The translations under genes were made by a program, and so were the position numbers. This document shows positions 14,001-23,600 of a stretch of 64,000 nucleotides of DNA, in pieces. The number at the start of each line of letters is the position of its first letter. Position 1 is the stretch's first letter. Source of the DNA: Cucumis sativus (lineage: Eukaryota; Streptophyta; Magnoliopsida; Cucurbitales; Cucurbitaceae); the NCBI RefSeq assembly GCF_000004075.3, contig NC_026658.2, forward strand, positions 10,900,075 to 10,964,074, in the 5' to 3' direction. The notes under the pieces are model-generated. The model was not told where the DNA came from. It did no database searches and saw only the letters and a list, made by a program, of their open reading frames with translations.

Positions 14001-17000
14001 CCTTGCCTTTGATGGCTGTTCCGGACCCCAGTATTACTCCATAATTGGCAGTGTCTTTTGTGGTTATCTTCAACGTCTTGACTAGCCGATCAGATATGAA
14101 GTTGTGGGTTGCTCCACAGTCGACCAGCACGACAACTTCCATGCTTTGGATTGTGCCTCTTATCTTCATGGTTCCCGGATTTGTCAATCCCACTACTGAG
14201 TTGATACATAACTCGACTACTTCTCCCGGTTCGTGCTGCAACTCCATGGCCTTCAAGTCTTCTAAATTGTATTCATCTTCCTCAATGATTTCTTCTTCTA
14301 CATCGTCAGCCCTGACCACAAACATTCGTAACTCGCGAATCTCCCTTGCCTTGCACTTGTGCCCGGAGTAATACTTCTCATCACATTTAAAACAGAGTCC
14401 CTTCTCTCTCTTGGCCTGGAATTCCGCGTCCGATAGTCGTCTCGAGGGTCCTTCTTTCCTAACCTCCTTCGCCGGCGAAGCTCTCAGTGTAATCGTTCTG
14501 ATTGGGAAGACTGTGTTCTCTTTATTCCCTTGTTCCTTTACCCCACCGTATGTTTTGGTTGTAGGATAGCTGCTACTCGAGAATTTCGTTCCAGAATATC
14601 CTGGTAAGTTTGCTTCCCTCCTCAGGATCTCCCGTTGTTCTACCATTTGCGCGTATCTCATCATCTCGGCTAATCCCACGGGATTGCAGAATTCCGTTTC
14701 TACCTTAATCCACGGTAACAACCCTCCCATGAATGTTTCTTCCACGATCTTCTCCGGAATATCCGATAATGGGGCCACCCATTTATCGAAGAGATTCCTA
14801 TACTCCTCTACGCTTGACTTCTGTTGGATACGCAAGAACCGGCCATACAAGGAACCTTCGCGGGATGATCGGAATCGGATCAATAATCGCTCCTTTAAGT
14901 TTAACCAGCAGGTGAACTTGTCTCTCTCCTCCTGTGATCGGTACCAGTTGAGTGCGGGTCCTTCAAAGCTGATAGTGGCGACCGTCAGTTTTTCAGAATC
15001 CGTTAGTTTGTGTATTTGAAAGTACCTCTCTGCGCGGAACAGCCACGAGTCGGGGTCATCTCCATCGAATACCGGCATTTCTACTTTTTTGAATTTGTTT
15101 CAATCATTGCCATCCTCTTCGCCGTCTTCCTTCTTTTCTGCCGTCCCTTTTTTTGTTTCTCTATTTGCCGAACTTTCTCCCTCCACCGTTTTTCCCGTCC
15201 ATGTTTCTTGTACTGACGAGTCGAGACCCTTTCCGCTTGCTAATACCCGTTCCTTGGCCATTGTTTCCATGAAGATCATCACCATCTGGTGAGTTTTCTC
15301 CACTTGAGCCTGCAAGTTTTCCATGTTCTGTGACATTACGGTAAGTTTTTCTTCCATCGCCGGAATTTTGTTGAGTTCTTGTTCGTGCGTATCTCTTCTC
15401 TCTTCGCTTCTGGTTTGAACCATGGTTTCCCTTTCTTTTTGGATCGATGGGTGCTCTGATACCAAATTGATGGAACCCGACCTTCCCAGTTTGCAATGGA
15501 AAAAGGATGCAATATAGGAAATATTGCTGCTAATGAAAAATACAGAAGAAAATAAAATGCTCTCCGTCGAAGACTCCTCTCTCCCTCCGCTGCCTTCCTA
15601 TCTCTCAAGGAATAACAGTAGGATTCTTTACAACCAAAATTCTCTGCCCTCTCCCTTCCTTCTCGTCTCTATTTATATTTGCTCCCTCACTCCCCTACTA
15701 TGGTCCCCCTTAGGGGATCGTGCGTCGACACTCCATTTCCTTGTGGTCCCCACCTGCAGTTGGTTACATAACCAACTCCTCGTCCTTTTTCTCTTTCCTG
15801 TTCTTTCTCCTACTATACTGGTGTATGATGGGTGGTCTAACAGATCTCAGGGCTGTGTCTGGCTGTTTTCAACTGAGACTGGAGACAGGAAATGTTTTCC
15901 TGGGGTTCTCATGGTGATCTCAAGCCAATTCCGGCTGAGATCATTAAAAAATTAAGTGATCAGTGAATTGTATTCCAAGTGTTAAGACATGAAAAGACTT
16001 AAATTTTGGCAAGTACGAGGTGAAAGCTCAGAATTAAGAGGTGAAAGGTGAATAGGTATTATGAAATTAGGTATCTCAAAGTGGTTAAGTCGAGGGTTTT
16101 ATAAAAAGGGAAGATTAGAGGTGAAGATTCATAAGTTATTTATATCTTTTAGAATTCTCAGAAAGTTTAGTTAAGGTATTCAGCTGCTGAAGGAAGGAAG
16201 AGTTTACACGACGAATGAACTTCAAGGACTGTGAGTGATTTTTCAAAGAAGAAGAGAAGTTTTCCAAGGTTCTTTCCTTAGAATTGAATCATGTTACTTT
16301 GCAGCATAGTAGAAAGCATGCTGTCGTTTTATACATGTTTATCAGCATGTATTATGAAGGAAGATTTAATGTTATGTTTCAAGAAAAGTACATGTTTTAG
16401 GTGATTGCATTGTATGTTATGTAAAAAACATATTTATGATTTTGTGATTTGAAAGAAAGGTTATGTTTAATTCAAGTTTTCAAATATGTTTTCCAGGAGT
16501 CAATGCCCTATGTTCCATGCTACCCTCTTTAGCCAGTTATGTGCACATGGTGGTACTCTGATGTAGTGGCTGACAAGCCTATGTTCTTTGTACATCAGGA
16601 AGGTGCAAATCTTTGTGTCCATGAGGAGAATGATACAGTTAGGACTGTAACCGATGTTAAGAGGAGGAAGTCTTTTGATGTATGGTGTATGTCCATATGT
16701 TTCATGCCAAGAACGGGTTATAGATGATTGTTAAAATTAAGTTTATGCTATGAATTTCATATGTTGAAAGTAATAAGTTTCTTGAGTAAAATGTTGTGCA
16801 ATGGTTTATGATTTGTATGAAATGAGGCGTTGAGCCTATGTTAAAATGAAAATGTTTTATTGATTGTATTTACCAAAAAAAGTTTTCAAAAGTATCACTC
16901 ACTAAGTCATCGATTTACATTTTAAGTTTCCCCTTCCCCAATTGGTGAGGCTGTTGGGTTTGAAGGTGAGCAAGCTGGGCTTGAAGGTTGAAGGCTATGA

Positions 17001-19046
17001 AGGCATTTAGAATTTCTTTGTTAAGCTTTTGTATTAAGAACTTGTATCTTGTACTGTTGTAGAAACTCTTGACTTAAAGTTAATATTAGTTATGGCTGGT
17101 TGCATTACTAAAGTTGTTGCGGTTTTGCTTTTACTGTTAAGTTTGCATTGTATTTGTTTAAGGTTCAAAGTTTTTAAGTCGCATTTTGTTCCGCACGGGC
17201 ACGACAAGTTAACGACGCGTGTGGGACGGGGCGTGACAATTGCATCTTCTAAGGCTTTCCATTTCTTTGTTCGATACTTGATGATTTTACATGGCTAAGT
17301 CATGACATGATGCCCAACTAATATCACTTGTTAAGGATAACAAACCACCATATATCTCTACAATTGTATAATATTATTTACGTTGAACGTGAACTCTCCT
17401 GGCTTTACCCTTGGTTTCGTCTAAAATGTCTCATACTATCAATGATAATTGTTTTCTCTTACATATTTATGATCATCCCCTTATCTAGCCAATGTGAAAC
17501 GTTGATCGCATTTCCAACACTAACATGCATGCATAATAAAACCTAACATATAATTTGGCATAAGATATCATAAAAAGCCGTGAATCCCTTAATGATTCAC
17601 TTTTTTTGTGCACACTCATACATTACACTAATCACTAATGTGAAAGTATATTGTGACTTTGTTGTTTGTATGAAGCTCTTGTCTATCTCAAATCCAATGC
17701 TTACATATAAAAAATTGTAAACTAAAGTGAAAAGAAAGTTTTAAGTTGAAATCTTAGTCGAGTGTTAAAATTTTGGGAAAATACGTGCACAAATTAAGAG
17801 TTAAACAAAAAATTAAGCGAACAAAAAATAAAATGCATGATCCAAAAGTAAACCCTAACTTTGTTTTTCAAAACTCCCAACAATATATGTATATTAAAAA
17901 AATAAAACGCAATCCATATTAAAAAAAAAAGGAGAATTATTGAATAAGACTATTTCTACAAAAAAAATATAATCACTAGAAAAGCAAATTGTTTGAGTAA
18001 AAAGACTGCACCAAATACCCTGCACTTCATAACTCAACTCAGCACCTAAAACACAAACTTGGTGGACAAAATAACTTTGCACTCCAAGCAACTCCACATA
18101 TATATAAGCTCCACACGTCAAACATATGAGTTCCTTCAGAATTCAACTCAGCGCATCAAAAAGACCCTTAAGGAACGAGGAAAAGTAAGAATTTCCAAGG
18201 GTGGTTTTAGAAGGTCATATGAGCCTACTTCGTGAAACCCACTCAAAAAGGTGAGGATAGTATTTTCTCAAACATTCACATGCATATTTCTCAGTTCTTC
18301 CCAGTTACCATTTACTTTTTCACCTCGCAAAAGTTAGGCAGATGGACGTGGAGCAAGTCAGCAGTGTCCCAATCAGTATAATAAAATCATGTTCATAAAG
18401 AACCTTATGCAAGTTCTATCTACGGTTTAATAATTTTCCTCGTTGAGACTAACGTTTGGGTTTCTCTCATCCAGGACTGTTAAAACATGCGCGATGAGGA
18501 AGGAATAACTGAATACGTATAAAACGACATTTTCTAATATCAGCAATTCGCATGGGTAATACCTAACCTATAGTTAGTGGTATGAGAAGCAAAAATTGAA
18601 TGGTGTAGACCTGTTTGCTCCAAAACCATGAATGAGTATCAATGCAGGGCCATCGTCTCCCGAACATTGGTAGCGAATAGAGTAACCCCTCCACTTCCAA
18701 ATGCTGCAAGACAGGAAAAGTGGGCAATCAATTAATATTTTAGTATTTATCATCGATTGGTTAGATGAAAGAGAGACGAAAAATGGGGTACCTACCAGCT
18801 TCGAAGTGGGAGTTGGGAGCAGATACTGTCCGACGAGATCTGCAGACCTTGATCACCGAATTGAGAAGATGAGACGGTGGCATTTGGCTTAATCGGGGAA
18901 AATGCAGGGGATCTGAGACTGAGAGAAAAGGGATGGGTGGAAGTGAGAGAAGATGGTGTTGTCCCGGTGGTTAGCTTGGTGGAGGAGAAGGGCAGAGGGA
19001 GTTTGGAAAAGGGTAGTGTGAAAGAACAGATGGTGGGCATGACCAT
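8062..19046 (-). CDS. Alpha/beta-hydrolase fold protein, probably plastid-targeted, 8 exons, retrotransposon in intron 2
   Basis: Exons in transcript order (minus strand): 19046-18796, 18703-18611, 10061-9853, 9254-9110, 9038-8966, 8602-8456, 8371-8246, 8139-8062. They total 1,122 nt (373 aa) in one open frame with consistent splice phases. The first 60 or so residues are rich in Ser, Thr and Pro with few acidic residues, like a chloroplast transit peptide. The fold is clear: HGFGAN oxyanion-hole motif (exon 2), [13 protein letters not shown] (exon 3), nucleophile elbow CNSIGG split by the exon 3/4 junction, acid in WGDKDPWEP (exon 7) and catalytic His in NVGHCPQ. The elbow starts with Cys rather than the usual Gly. 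The substrate is unknown. From memory it resembles Arabidopsis At5g19850, which also lies near the importin gene. Intron 2 is about 8.5 kb because of transposon insertion; the gene and the inserted element share orientation, so read-through or early polyadenylation is possible. Coding capacity looks intact if the intron is removed. Confidence 0.88.
10466..10840 (-). repeat. 3' LTR of the Ty3/gypsy element
   Basis: On the minus strand it begins TGTTAGACCACC and ends with CA at 10,466. It is nearly identical to 15,468-15,842. The last 26 or so codons of the pol frame lie inside it, with the stop at 10,762. Confidence 0.95.
10762..13557 (-). CDS. pol: pol of the Ty3/gypsy element: reverse transcriptase, RNase H, integrase, chromodomain
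   Basis: A 931-codon open frame. Reverse transcriptase lies at about residues 15-190, with catalytic box FFDDILVYS. RNase H begins at [13 protein letters not shown]. Integrase has an HHCC zinc domain (H...H, then [11 protein letters not shown]) and a DDE core with DFIEGLPK and VSDRDKIF. A chromodomain-like end includes [16 protein letters not shown], expected to guide insertion to particular chromatin. The frame has no internal stops, but the usual upstream link from protease to reverse transcriptase is broken: the 13,558-13,761 stretch codes in a different frame up to about 13,610, so the apparent Met start is probably not the natural beginning. The C-terminus extends into the 3' LTR. Confidence 0.9.
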   Translation of the reverse strand: MNVRPYRYAFQQKEELEKLVDEMMASGIIRPSTSPYSSPVLLVKKKDGSWRFCVDYRALNNITVPDKFPIPVVEELFDELHGASLFSKIDLKAGYHQLRMCSRDIEKTAFRTHEGHYEFLVMPFGLTNAPATFQSLMNSIFRSYLRKFVLVFFDDILVYSRNLEEHCQYMELVLEVLREHKLFANRKKCCFASAKVEYLGHVLSGRGVEVDPEKIRAVKQWPVPTNVREVRGFLGLTGYYRRFVHHYGSMAAPLTQLLKLGAFKWDEETQEAFEKLKRAMMTVPILALPDFSVPFEVETDASGYGIGAVLMQNKRPIAFYSHTLALRDRAKPVYERELMAVVMAVQRWRSYLLGRTFIVKTDQRSLKFLLEQRVIQPQYQKWIAKLLGYSFEVMYKPGLENKAADSLSRIPPIAHLNQLTAHTLVDIKVIREEVDKDEYLKNIIDRIQKEEEVKNYTLQQGILKYKGRLVIAKNSSLRSAILHTYHDSVLGGHSGFLRTYKRITGELFWVGMKAEVRKYCEECMTCQRNKTLALSPAGLLTPLEVPKRVWEDITMDFIEGLPKSMGFNVIFVVVDRFSKYAHFLSLKHPFDAKMVAELFVKEVVRLHGFPQSIVSDRDKIFLSHFWKELFRLAGTKLNRSTAYHPQTDGQTEVVNRSVEIYLRCFCGERPKDWVKWLSWAEYWYNTTFQKSLGVTPFQAVYGRTPPALLYYGERETSNSTLDEQLKERDVALGALKEHLRIAQDKMKSYADRKRRHVEFEEGDQVFLKIRPYRQVSLRKKRNEKLSPKYFGPYKIVKRIGQVAYRLELPAAATIHPVFHVSQLKKAFGESANNEELLPFLTANHEWKAVPQETHGYRKNEAGGWEVLISWEGLPHHEATWEGYDDFQQSFPDFHLEDKVKLDREGTVRPPIIHQYSRRKNRKEKKDEELVM
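13762..15423 (-). pseudogene. gag: gag (plus protease) region of the Ty3/gypsy element, interrupted by a stop
   Basis: The frame opens at 15,423 (MVQTRSEER), runs through a Glu/Lys-rich N-terminal part, and meets an in-frame TGA at 15,100-15,102. The same frame reopens and continues from Met 15,078 to 13,762 (438 codons). That part holds the retrotransposon gag domain (about residues 1-150), a zinc knuckle of form C-x2-C-x7-H-x-C (CFKC...HKC), and the aspartic protease signature DCGATHNFI, in which Cys replaces the more common Ser. The frame ends soon after a run of seven T on the plus strand (13,771-13,777), beyond which the homologous coding continues in another frame. The TGA could come from a CGA by C-to-T change. 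Programmed read-through cannot be excluded but is less likely. Confidence 0.85.
15451..15466 (-). other. Primer-binding site (initiator tRNA-Met) of the Ty3/gypsy element
   Basis: Read on the minus strand just inside the 5' LTR: TTTGGTATCAGAGCAC, the common plant LTR-element primer site complementary to the 3' end of initiator tRNA-Met. Confidence 0.85.
15468..15842 (-). repeat. 5' LTR of the Ty3/gypsy element
   Basis: 375 bp, one mismatch against the 3' LTR. Read on the minus strand it contains an AT-rich TATA-like stretch (AAATATAAATAG) in the middle, a likely promoter for the element. The following GATCT completes the target duplication. Confidence 0.95.
15848..17239 (+). repeat. Probable truncated or solo LTR of a second, older Ty3-type element
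   Basis: The sequence after the young element has LTR character: a TATA-like TTTTATAAAAAGGG near 16,098, long non-coding AT-rich sequence, then a terminal GGGACGGGGCGTGACA ending in CA at 17,239, a motif typical of plant gypsy LTR ends. No coding survives. The left end is not resolved because the young element was inserted beside or into it. The following ATTGC cannot be paired with a convincing duplicate. Confidence 0.45.
17240..18610. other. Remainder of hydrolase intron 2, nothing recognised
   Basis: AT-rich intron sequence between the LTR-like block and exon 2, with short A and T runs. I find no coding potential or defined element. Confidence 0.5.
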
Positions 19047-20454
19047 GATTCTACAGAGATGTTGAGGAGGAAGAGAAATGGAGGTGGATCATAGAGGAAG
19101 CCTTCGGGCATTTGAGTATGATCCATGGTGAAGAATGATGGTTGTGAAGACGTCGAGTTGCTCCTTTGTCAACCACCCAACTCTCATCCCCACTCCCACA
19201 CGTGCCTCCCGCGTTTCTTCAACAAATGATTACACCATTCGAAATGGGGGGAAATAGCGATTCCACATATGCTAACATGTTGCATACGTCGCATAAACGC
19301 ACTCCGCTCCTGAGTACCCTCCAGCCTGATATTATGCCCCACTTGCCCCAACCCAATCTAGTGAACGTACCTCGATGAAACGATGAACTTACCAAAAGGA
19401 AGAATGAAGCATTTGGGTTAAAGTGGTAGTTTCACAAAACGATGAAACAAGATGAAGACCAAAAGTTATTGGGTTTGTAACTTGGGGTTAATTTTAATTG
19501 TCTCTATACAATTATTCAAAAAAAATTGTGTATAAATTACATTTTTAATACGAAATTTGACCTTTGACATACGTCCATGTCAAATTACTATTTTGACTAA
19601 ATAATGCACGTGTTAGGATTCTTTTGTTGCTCGCCACTCGCTAATGTAAAACTGGTTACATTTTTATTACCAATTTCTTGTAAGGTAGTGTAAGCATTAA
19701 AGACTATAAATGCATGGTGTATTCAATTGGGTTGAATCTAGTTTGGAATTTGTATTTTTAGAAAAGTAATTGTTATGGTAAAGTATGCACACCACTGTCA
19801 TGGCCATGCTTGTAAAGAATGAATTCAAAATTATAGTGAATAAAAAAAAGTATTGGTAAAACGTAAAAAACATTTGTATGAAAGTAAAAAGATGTTGTAT
19901 TTACCATAAATCTTAGCGTCAATCAATAAAGGTAGATAAAAAGCATCATTGCTATCTAGAATTCCTAAATTCTCAAATTGAGTTTTTGAAGCGATATTTT
20001 AGACAAAAAAGAAAAAAAAGAAAGTAGAGGAATAAGATGTAATTTAAGTAAGAAAATACTTATGGGCTATAGAAATGATAAAAAGAATAGGATAATAATA
20101 GATTTATAGTTAAAGAAAAAAAAAGAAAAAGAGAAAGAAAGAAAAGAAAAATCCATTTGGTAAAACATTAATTAGGAAGTAAGAAAAATGAAAAGAAGAA
20201 ATTGAATGAAGTATGAAGGAAGGCGTAGGAGTAGGAGCCAGGTCGGATTGAGTTAAGGTTGCTTTTGTTTATTTTGATGTGAAGTTATAGAATAGAAATA
20301 AACAAATGATATAATTCGGGAAACAGATGCAGCAGTAATGATTGTTAACAACAAAGAAGAAATAATGTGGTTTATTGAGCAACCCTTTCTTAGCCTTTTG
20401 CCCTAATCTAAAATATAATAAACTAAAAATCATCTTTATACACTTCAGTTCCAG
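19047..20454. promoter_or_regulatory. Divergent promoter region between hydrolase (-) and importin (+)
   Basis: About 1.4 kb separates the two divergent coding starts. It contains AT-rich sequence and purine-rich runs (20,005-20,200). No clear TATA box could be assigned to either gene. Confidence 0.45.
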
Positions 20455-20490
20455 CCTCTGCCTCTGCCTCTGCCTCTGCCTCTGCCTCTG
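20455..20490 (+). repeat. (CCTCTG)6 hexamer microsatellite in the importin leader
   Basis: Six perfect tandem copies of CCTCTG, probably in the 5' leader or near the transcription start of the importin gene, about 200 bp before its first ATG. Pyrimidine-rich leader repeats are common in plants. Confidence 0.9.
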
Positions 20491-20573
20491 CGCTGCACTG
20501 TGTGCTTTCGCGGCGAGGCGAGGGGACACCACCGCCCATTTTCTTCTCTGTTTCATCTTCAAAAATACCCTCA

Positions 20574-20670
20574 CACAATTCACAATTCACAATTCACAAT
20601 TCACAATTCACAATTCACAATTCACAATTCACAATTCACATTCACAATTCACAATTCACAATTCACAATT
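20574..20670 (+). repeat. Tandem heptamer (CACAATT)n immediately upstream of the importin start
   Basis: Nine perfect CACAATT copies, one 6-nt variant lacking an A, then four more perfect copies (97 nt), ending 21 nt before the ATG at 20,692. It is probably transcribed as part of the 5' leader. The odd copy changes register, so copy number is likely variable. Confidence 0.95.
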
Positions 20671-20691
20671 CAAACCCATTTCTCTCTTTCA

Positions 20692-23600
20692 ATGGATCCT
20701 CAGTCCACCCAGCTTCAGCAAGCACAGCTTGCAGCTATTCTTGGTCCTGACCTTGCCCCTTTTGAAACCCTCTCTCTCATCTTATGTCCTCCTCTAACGA
20801 GCAACGATCCCAGGCTGAACTCGTCTTCAATTTATGCAAGCAGACCGATCCTGATTCTCTATCTCTTAAGCTTGCACATCTCCTTCAGTTCTCTCCTCAA
20901 CCCGAGGCCCGTGCCATGGCTGCTGTTCTCCTCCGTAAGCAGCTAACTCGCGATGATTCATATCTCTGGCCTCGCCTCAATCCTTCCTCTCAGTCTTCCC
21001 TTAAATCTATACTCTTGTCCTGTATTCAACGTGAGGACTCCAAATCTATATCTAAGAAACTGTGTGATACGGTTTCCGAGCTGGCTTCTGGAATTTTGCC
21101 GGATAATGGATGGCCGGAATTGTTGCCTTTCATGTTTCAGTGTGTATCCTCGGATTCACCCAAGTTGCAAGAATCGGCTTTCTTGATCTTCGCCCAACTT
21201 TCGCATTATATTGGGGATACGCTGGTGCCTCACATTAAGCACTTGCACGGTGTGTTTTTGCAGTGCTTGACGTCAACCACATCGAGCACCGATGTGAAGA
21301 TTGCGGCTTTGAATGCAGTTATTAGCTTCATACAGTGCTTGTCCAACTCTGCTGATCGCGATAGGTTTCAGGATTTGCTGCCGCCCATGATGCGGACACT
21401 GATGGAGGCTTTGAATAATGGGCAGGAGGCAACAGCGCAGGAGGCACTTGAATTGTTGATTGAATTGGCTGGGACAGAGCCGAGGTTTTTGAGGCGGCAA
21501 TTAGTAGATGTAGTGGGGTCGATGTTGCAAATTGCAGAAGCTGAGTCGTTGGACGAAGGAACGAGACATTTGGCGATTGAATTTGTGATCACTCTTGCAG
21601 AAGCCAGAGAGCGGGCACCCGGAATGATGAGAAAGATGCCACAGTTTATATCCAGGTTGTTCGCCATATTGATGAAATTGCTCTTGGATATTGAAGATGA
21701 CCCGGCATGGCACGCTGCTGAGAACGAAGATGAAGATGCTGGTGAGACCAGTAACTACAGTGTTGGGCAGGAGTGTTTGGATAGACTTGCAATTTCTCTG
21801 GGTGGCAATACAATTGTCCCTGTTGCTTCTGAGCTGTTTCCAGCTTACTTAGCTACTCCAGAGTGGCAGAATCGCCATGCCGCACTGATAGCAATGGCTC
21901 AAATTGCGGAAGGCTGTTCAAAGGTGTAAAAGCTAGACGAAATTCCACCTTTTTTTTTGTAACTTTTCCGAATCAAACATTTCAGCGAGAAAATAGTTTT
22001 TGAATTCAACTGTGAATTCGTTTTATTGCTTTCTAAATTTCTTTGGGTGGAGTGAATTATTTTTAGTTTTGGATTGGGCGGCTGTTGAGCAACATGATTG
22101 TTGATCCCTAGATACTTTTTATTGACTTATAATTTCAACTTTTAGAGCGTTCTGCAAGTTGCTTACAGTTACAGTAAGCTCAAGACTATAAGTCTTAGAA
22201 ATTTCACCTTTGCAGCAAACGTGCCAGGTAGTTATGGTTATTCTGTTTTCCTTTATGTTAGGTTACAGCGGGATGCTGATAGTCGTACCAGTAACTTGAA
22301 ATTACTTACTGATTTAGCTCTGAATTTCTGATCAAGTTAGGTTGCAATTTGGATGCTGATAGTAAAGCATGTCATTTAATTTGAACTTGAGGGTATTCAT
22401 AAATAGAGTTTGGTTCCCTTTACCAACAACTTATTTATTCTTATATTTTATTTTAATGGAATTGTACAAACATTCTCACGAATCATGATTAATAGGTTTG
22501 GTGTGAAGGTTATATATATTTAACTCGCACACTTTCTAAATTTGTTTTTTTTGGATAAGAAACACTATATCTAAATTTGGACTACATTTCCTGAATTTTT
22601 CATGTTCTTCACTTCTTTTTGGCAGGTTATGATAAAAAATTTAGAACAAGTAGTGGCAATGGTCTTGAACTCATTTCAAGATCCACACCCTCGTGTAAGG
22701 TGGGCAGCTATTAATGCAATTGGGCAGTTATCTACAGACTTGGGTCCAGATCTACAAGTTCAATACCATCAGCAGGTGCTCCCTGCACTTGCTACAGCAA
22801 TGGATGATTTCCAGAATCCTCGAGTACAGGTCAGTCAAAGCTATTAACTTCTGCAATAGATTTTTATTTGTTGTCATCATGGTGATCTTCTGGTGATGCT
22901 TTGAATTAGTAGACCCTTTGTCCCTATTGCTATCTTGAAAACGGGAATCTCATGTTTTGGATTTCCTTTGTCTCACAATTTTGTCAAAATATATCTGTAC
23001 TTGAAGCTAAACATGACTTTGGAAAATTTCAAATATGGTTTCAATCAATGTTTCATAACTTTTACTTAGATAGTTAGGGAATGAAGGAATTTCTTTCCTT
23101 GTATATAATCAAGTACGTCTTCGCTTTGGGAGACTTCTCTAGGTTCTAATCAGTATTTTCTTGAATGCTTTTTTAGCCTCAAAGGAGTCCTTTTTAGATG
23201 TAGAAAGTTGTAAAAATAGCAGTTGCTTCTCTTGGAAATAAGAGAATAGTTGAGTGTTATAGCCTCAAGGGTATTTTTGTAATTTATCGTACACTAGTTT
23301 TAAAATCTTGTTTGTTAGAGCATATTGTAGCCTATTCCTTGGCAAGAGATGGATATGTGCCAAGAGATTGTCTGGGACAGCCCTTGTGGAGGTGTTCAGT
23401 ACTCCAAAATTGAGGAAGTTGATTGTGTAATGAACATCGTGATTGTTTCTGCCACTGAGCGAAGTCCTCTAGTTCTGATAGTGAAAGCAAAATGGGAAGC
23501 CTTTCCCGGTGTGTGAACATTGTAAGAAACCGTGGAATACGAAAGAAAATTCTTGGAAGTTACATGGCCGACCACTAAATGGTAAAGAAACGTTCGCCAA

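Larger units (their letters stand above)
10466..15842 (-). mobile_element. Young Ty3/gypsy chromovirus (Reina-like), 5,377 bp
   Basis: Complete LTR retrotransposon on the minus strand. Two 375-bp LTRs (10,466-10,840 and 15,468-15,842) differ at one position, a C/T near 10,636 versus 15,638. Flanking GATCT at 10,461-10,465 and 15,843-15,847 is a 5-bp target duplication. A primer-binding site matching initiator tRNA-Met lies just inside the 5' LTR. Order of domains: gag with zinc knuckle, protease, reverse transcriptase, RNase H, integrase, chromodomain. The short LTRs, total size and C-terminal chromodomain fit the Reina clade of chromoviruses. Coding is interrupted by one stop and two frame breaks (see findings). 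It sits in intron 2 of the hydrolase gene. Confidence 0.95.

Noticed and set aside
11007..15019. Several plus-strand open frames over 100 codons inside the Ty3 element
   Set aside because: They are antisense shadows of gag and pol with no recognised protein features.
15100..15465. N-terminal gag piece as a separate small gene
   Set aside because: It is in the same frame as the downstream gag and separated only by one TGA, so it is the beginning of gag.
20500..20946. Open frames with repeated TIHNSQF through the heptamer array
   Set aside because: Low-complexity translation of a tandem repeat in the leader; it does not connect to the importin reading frame.
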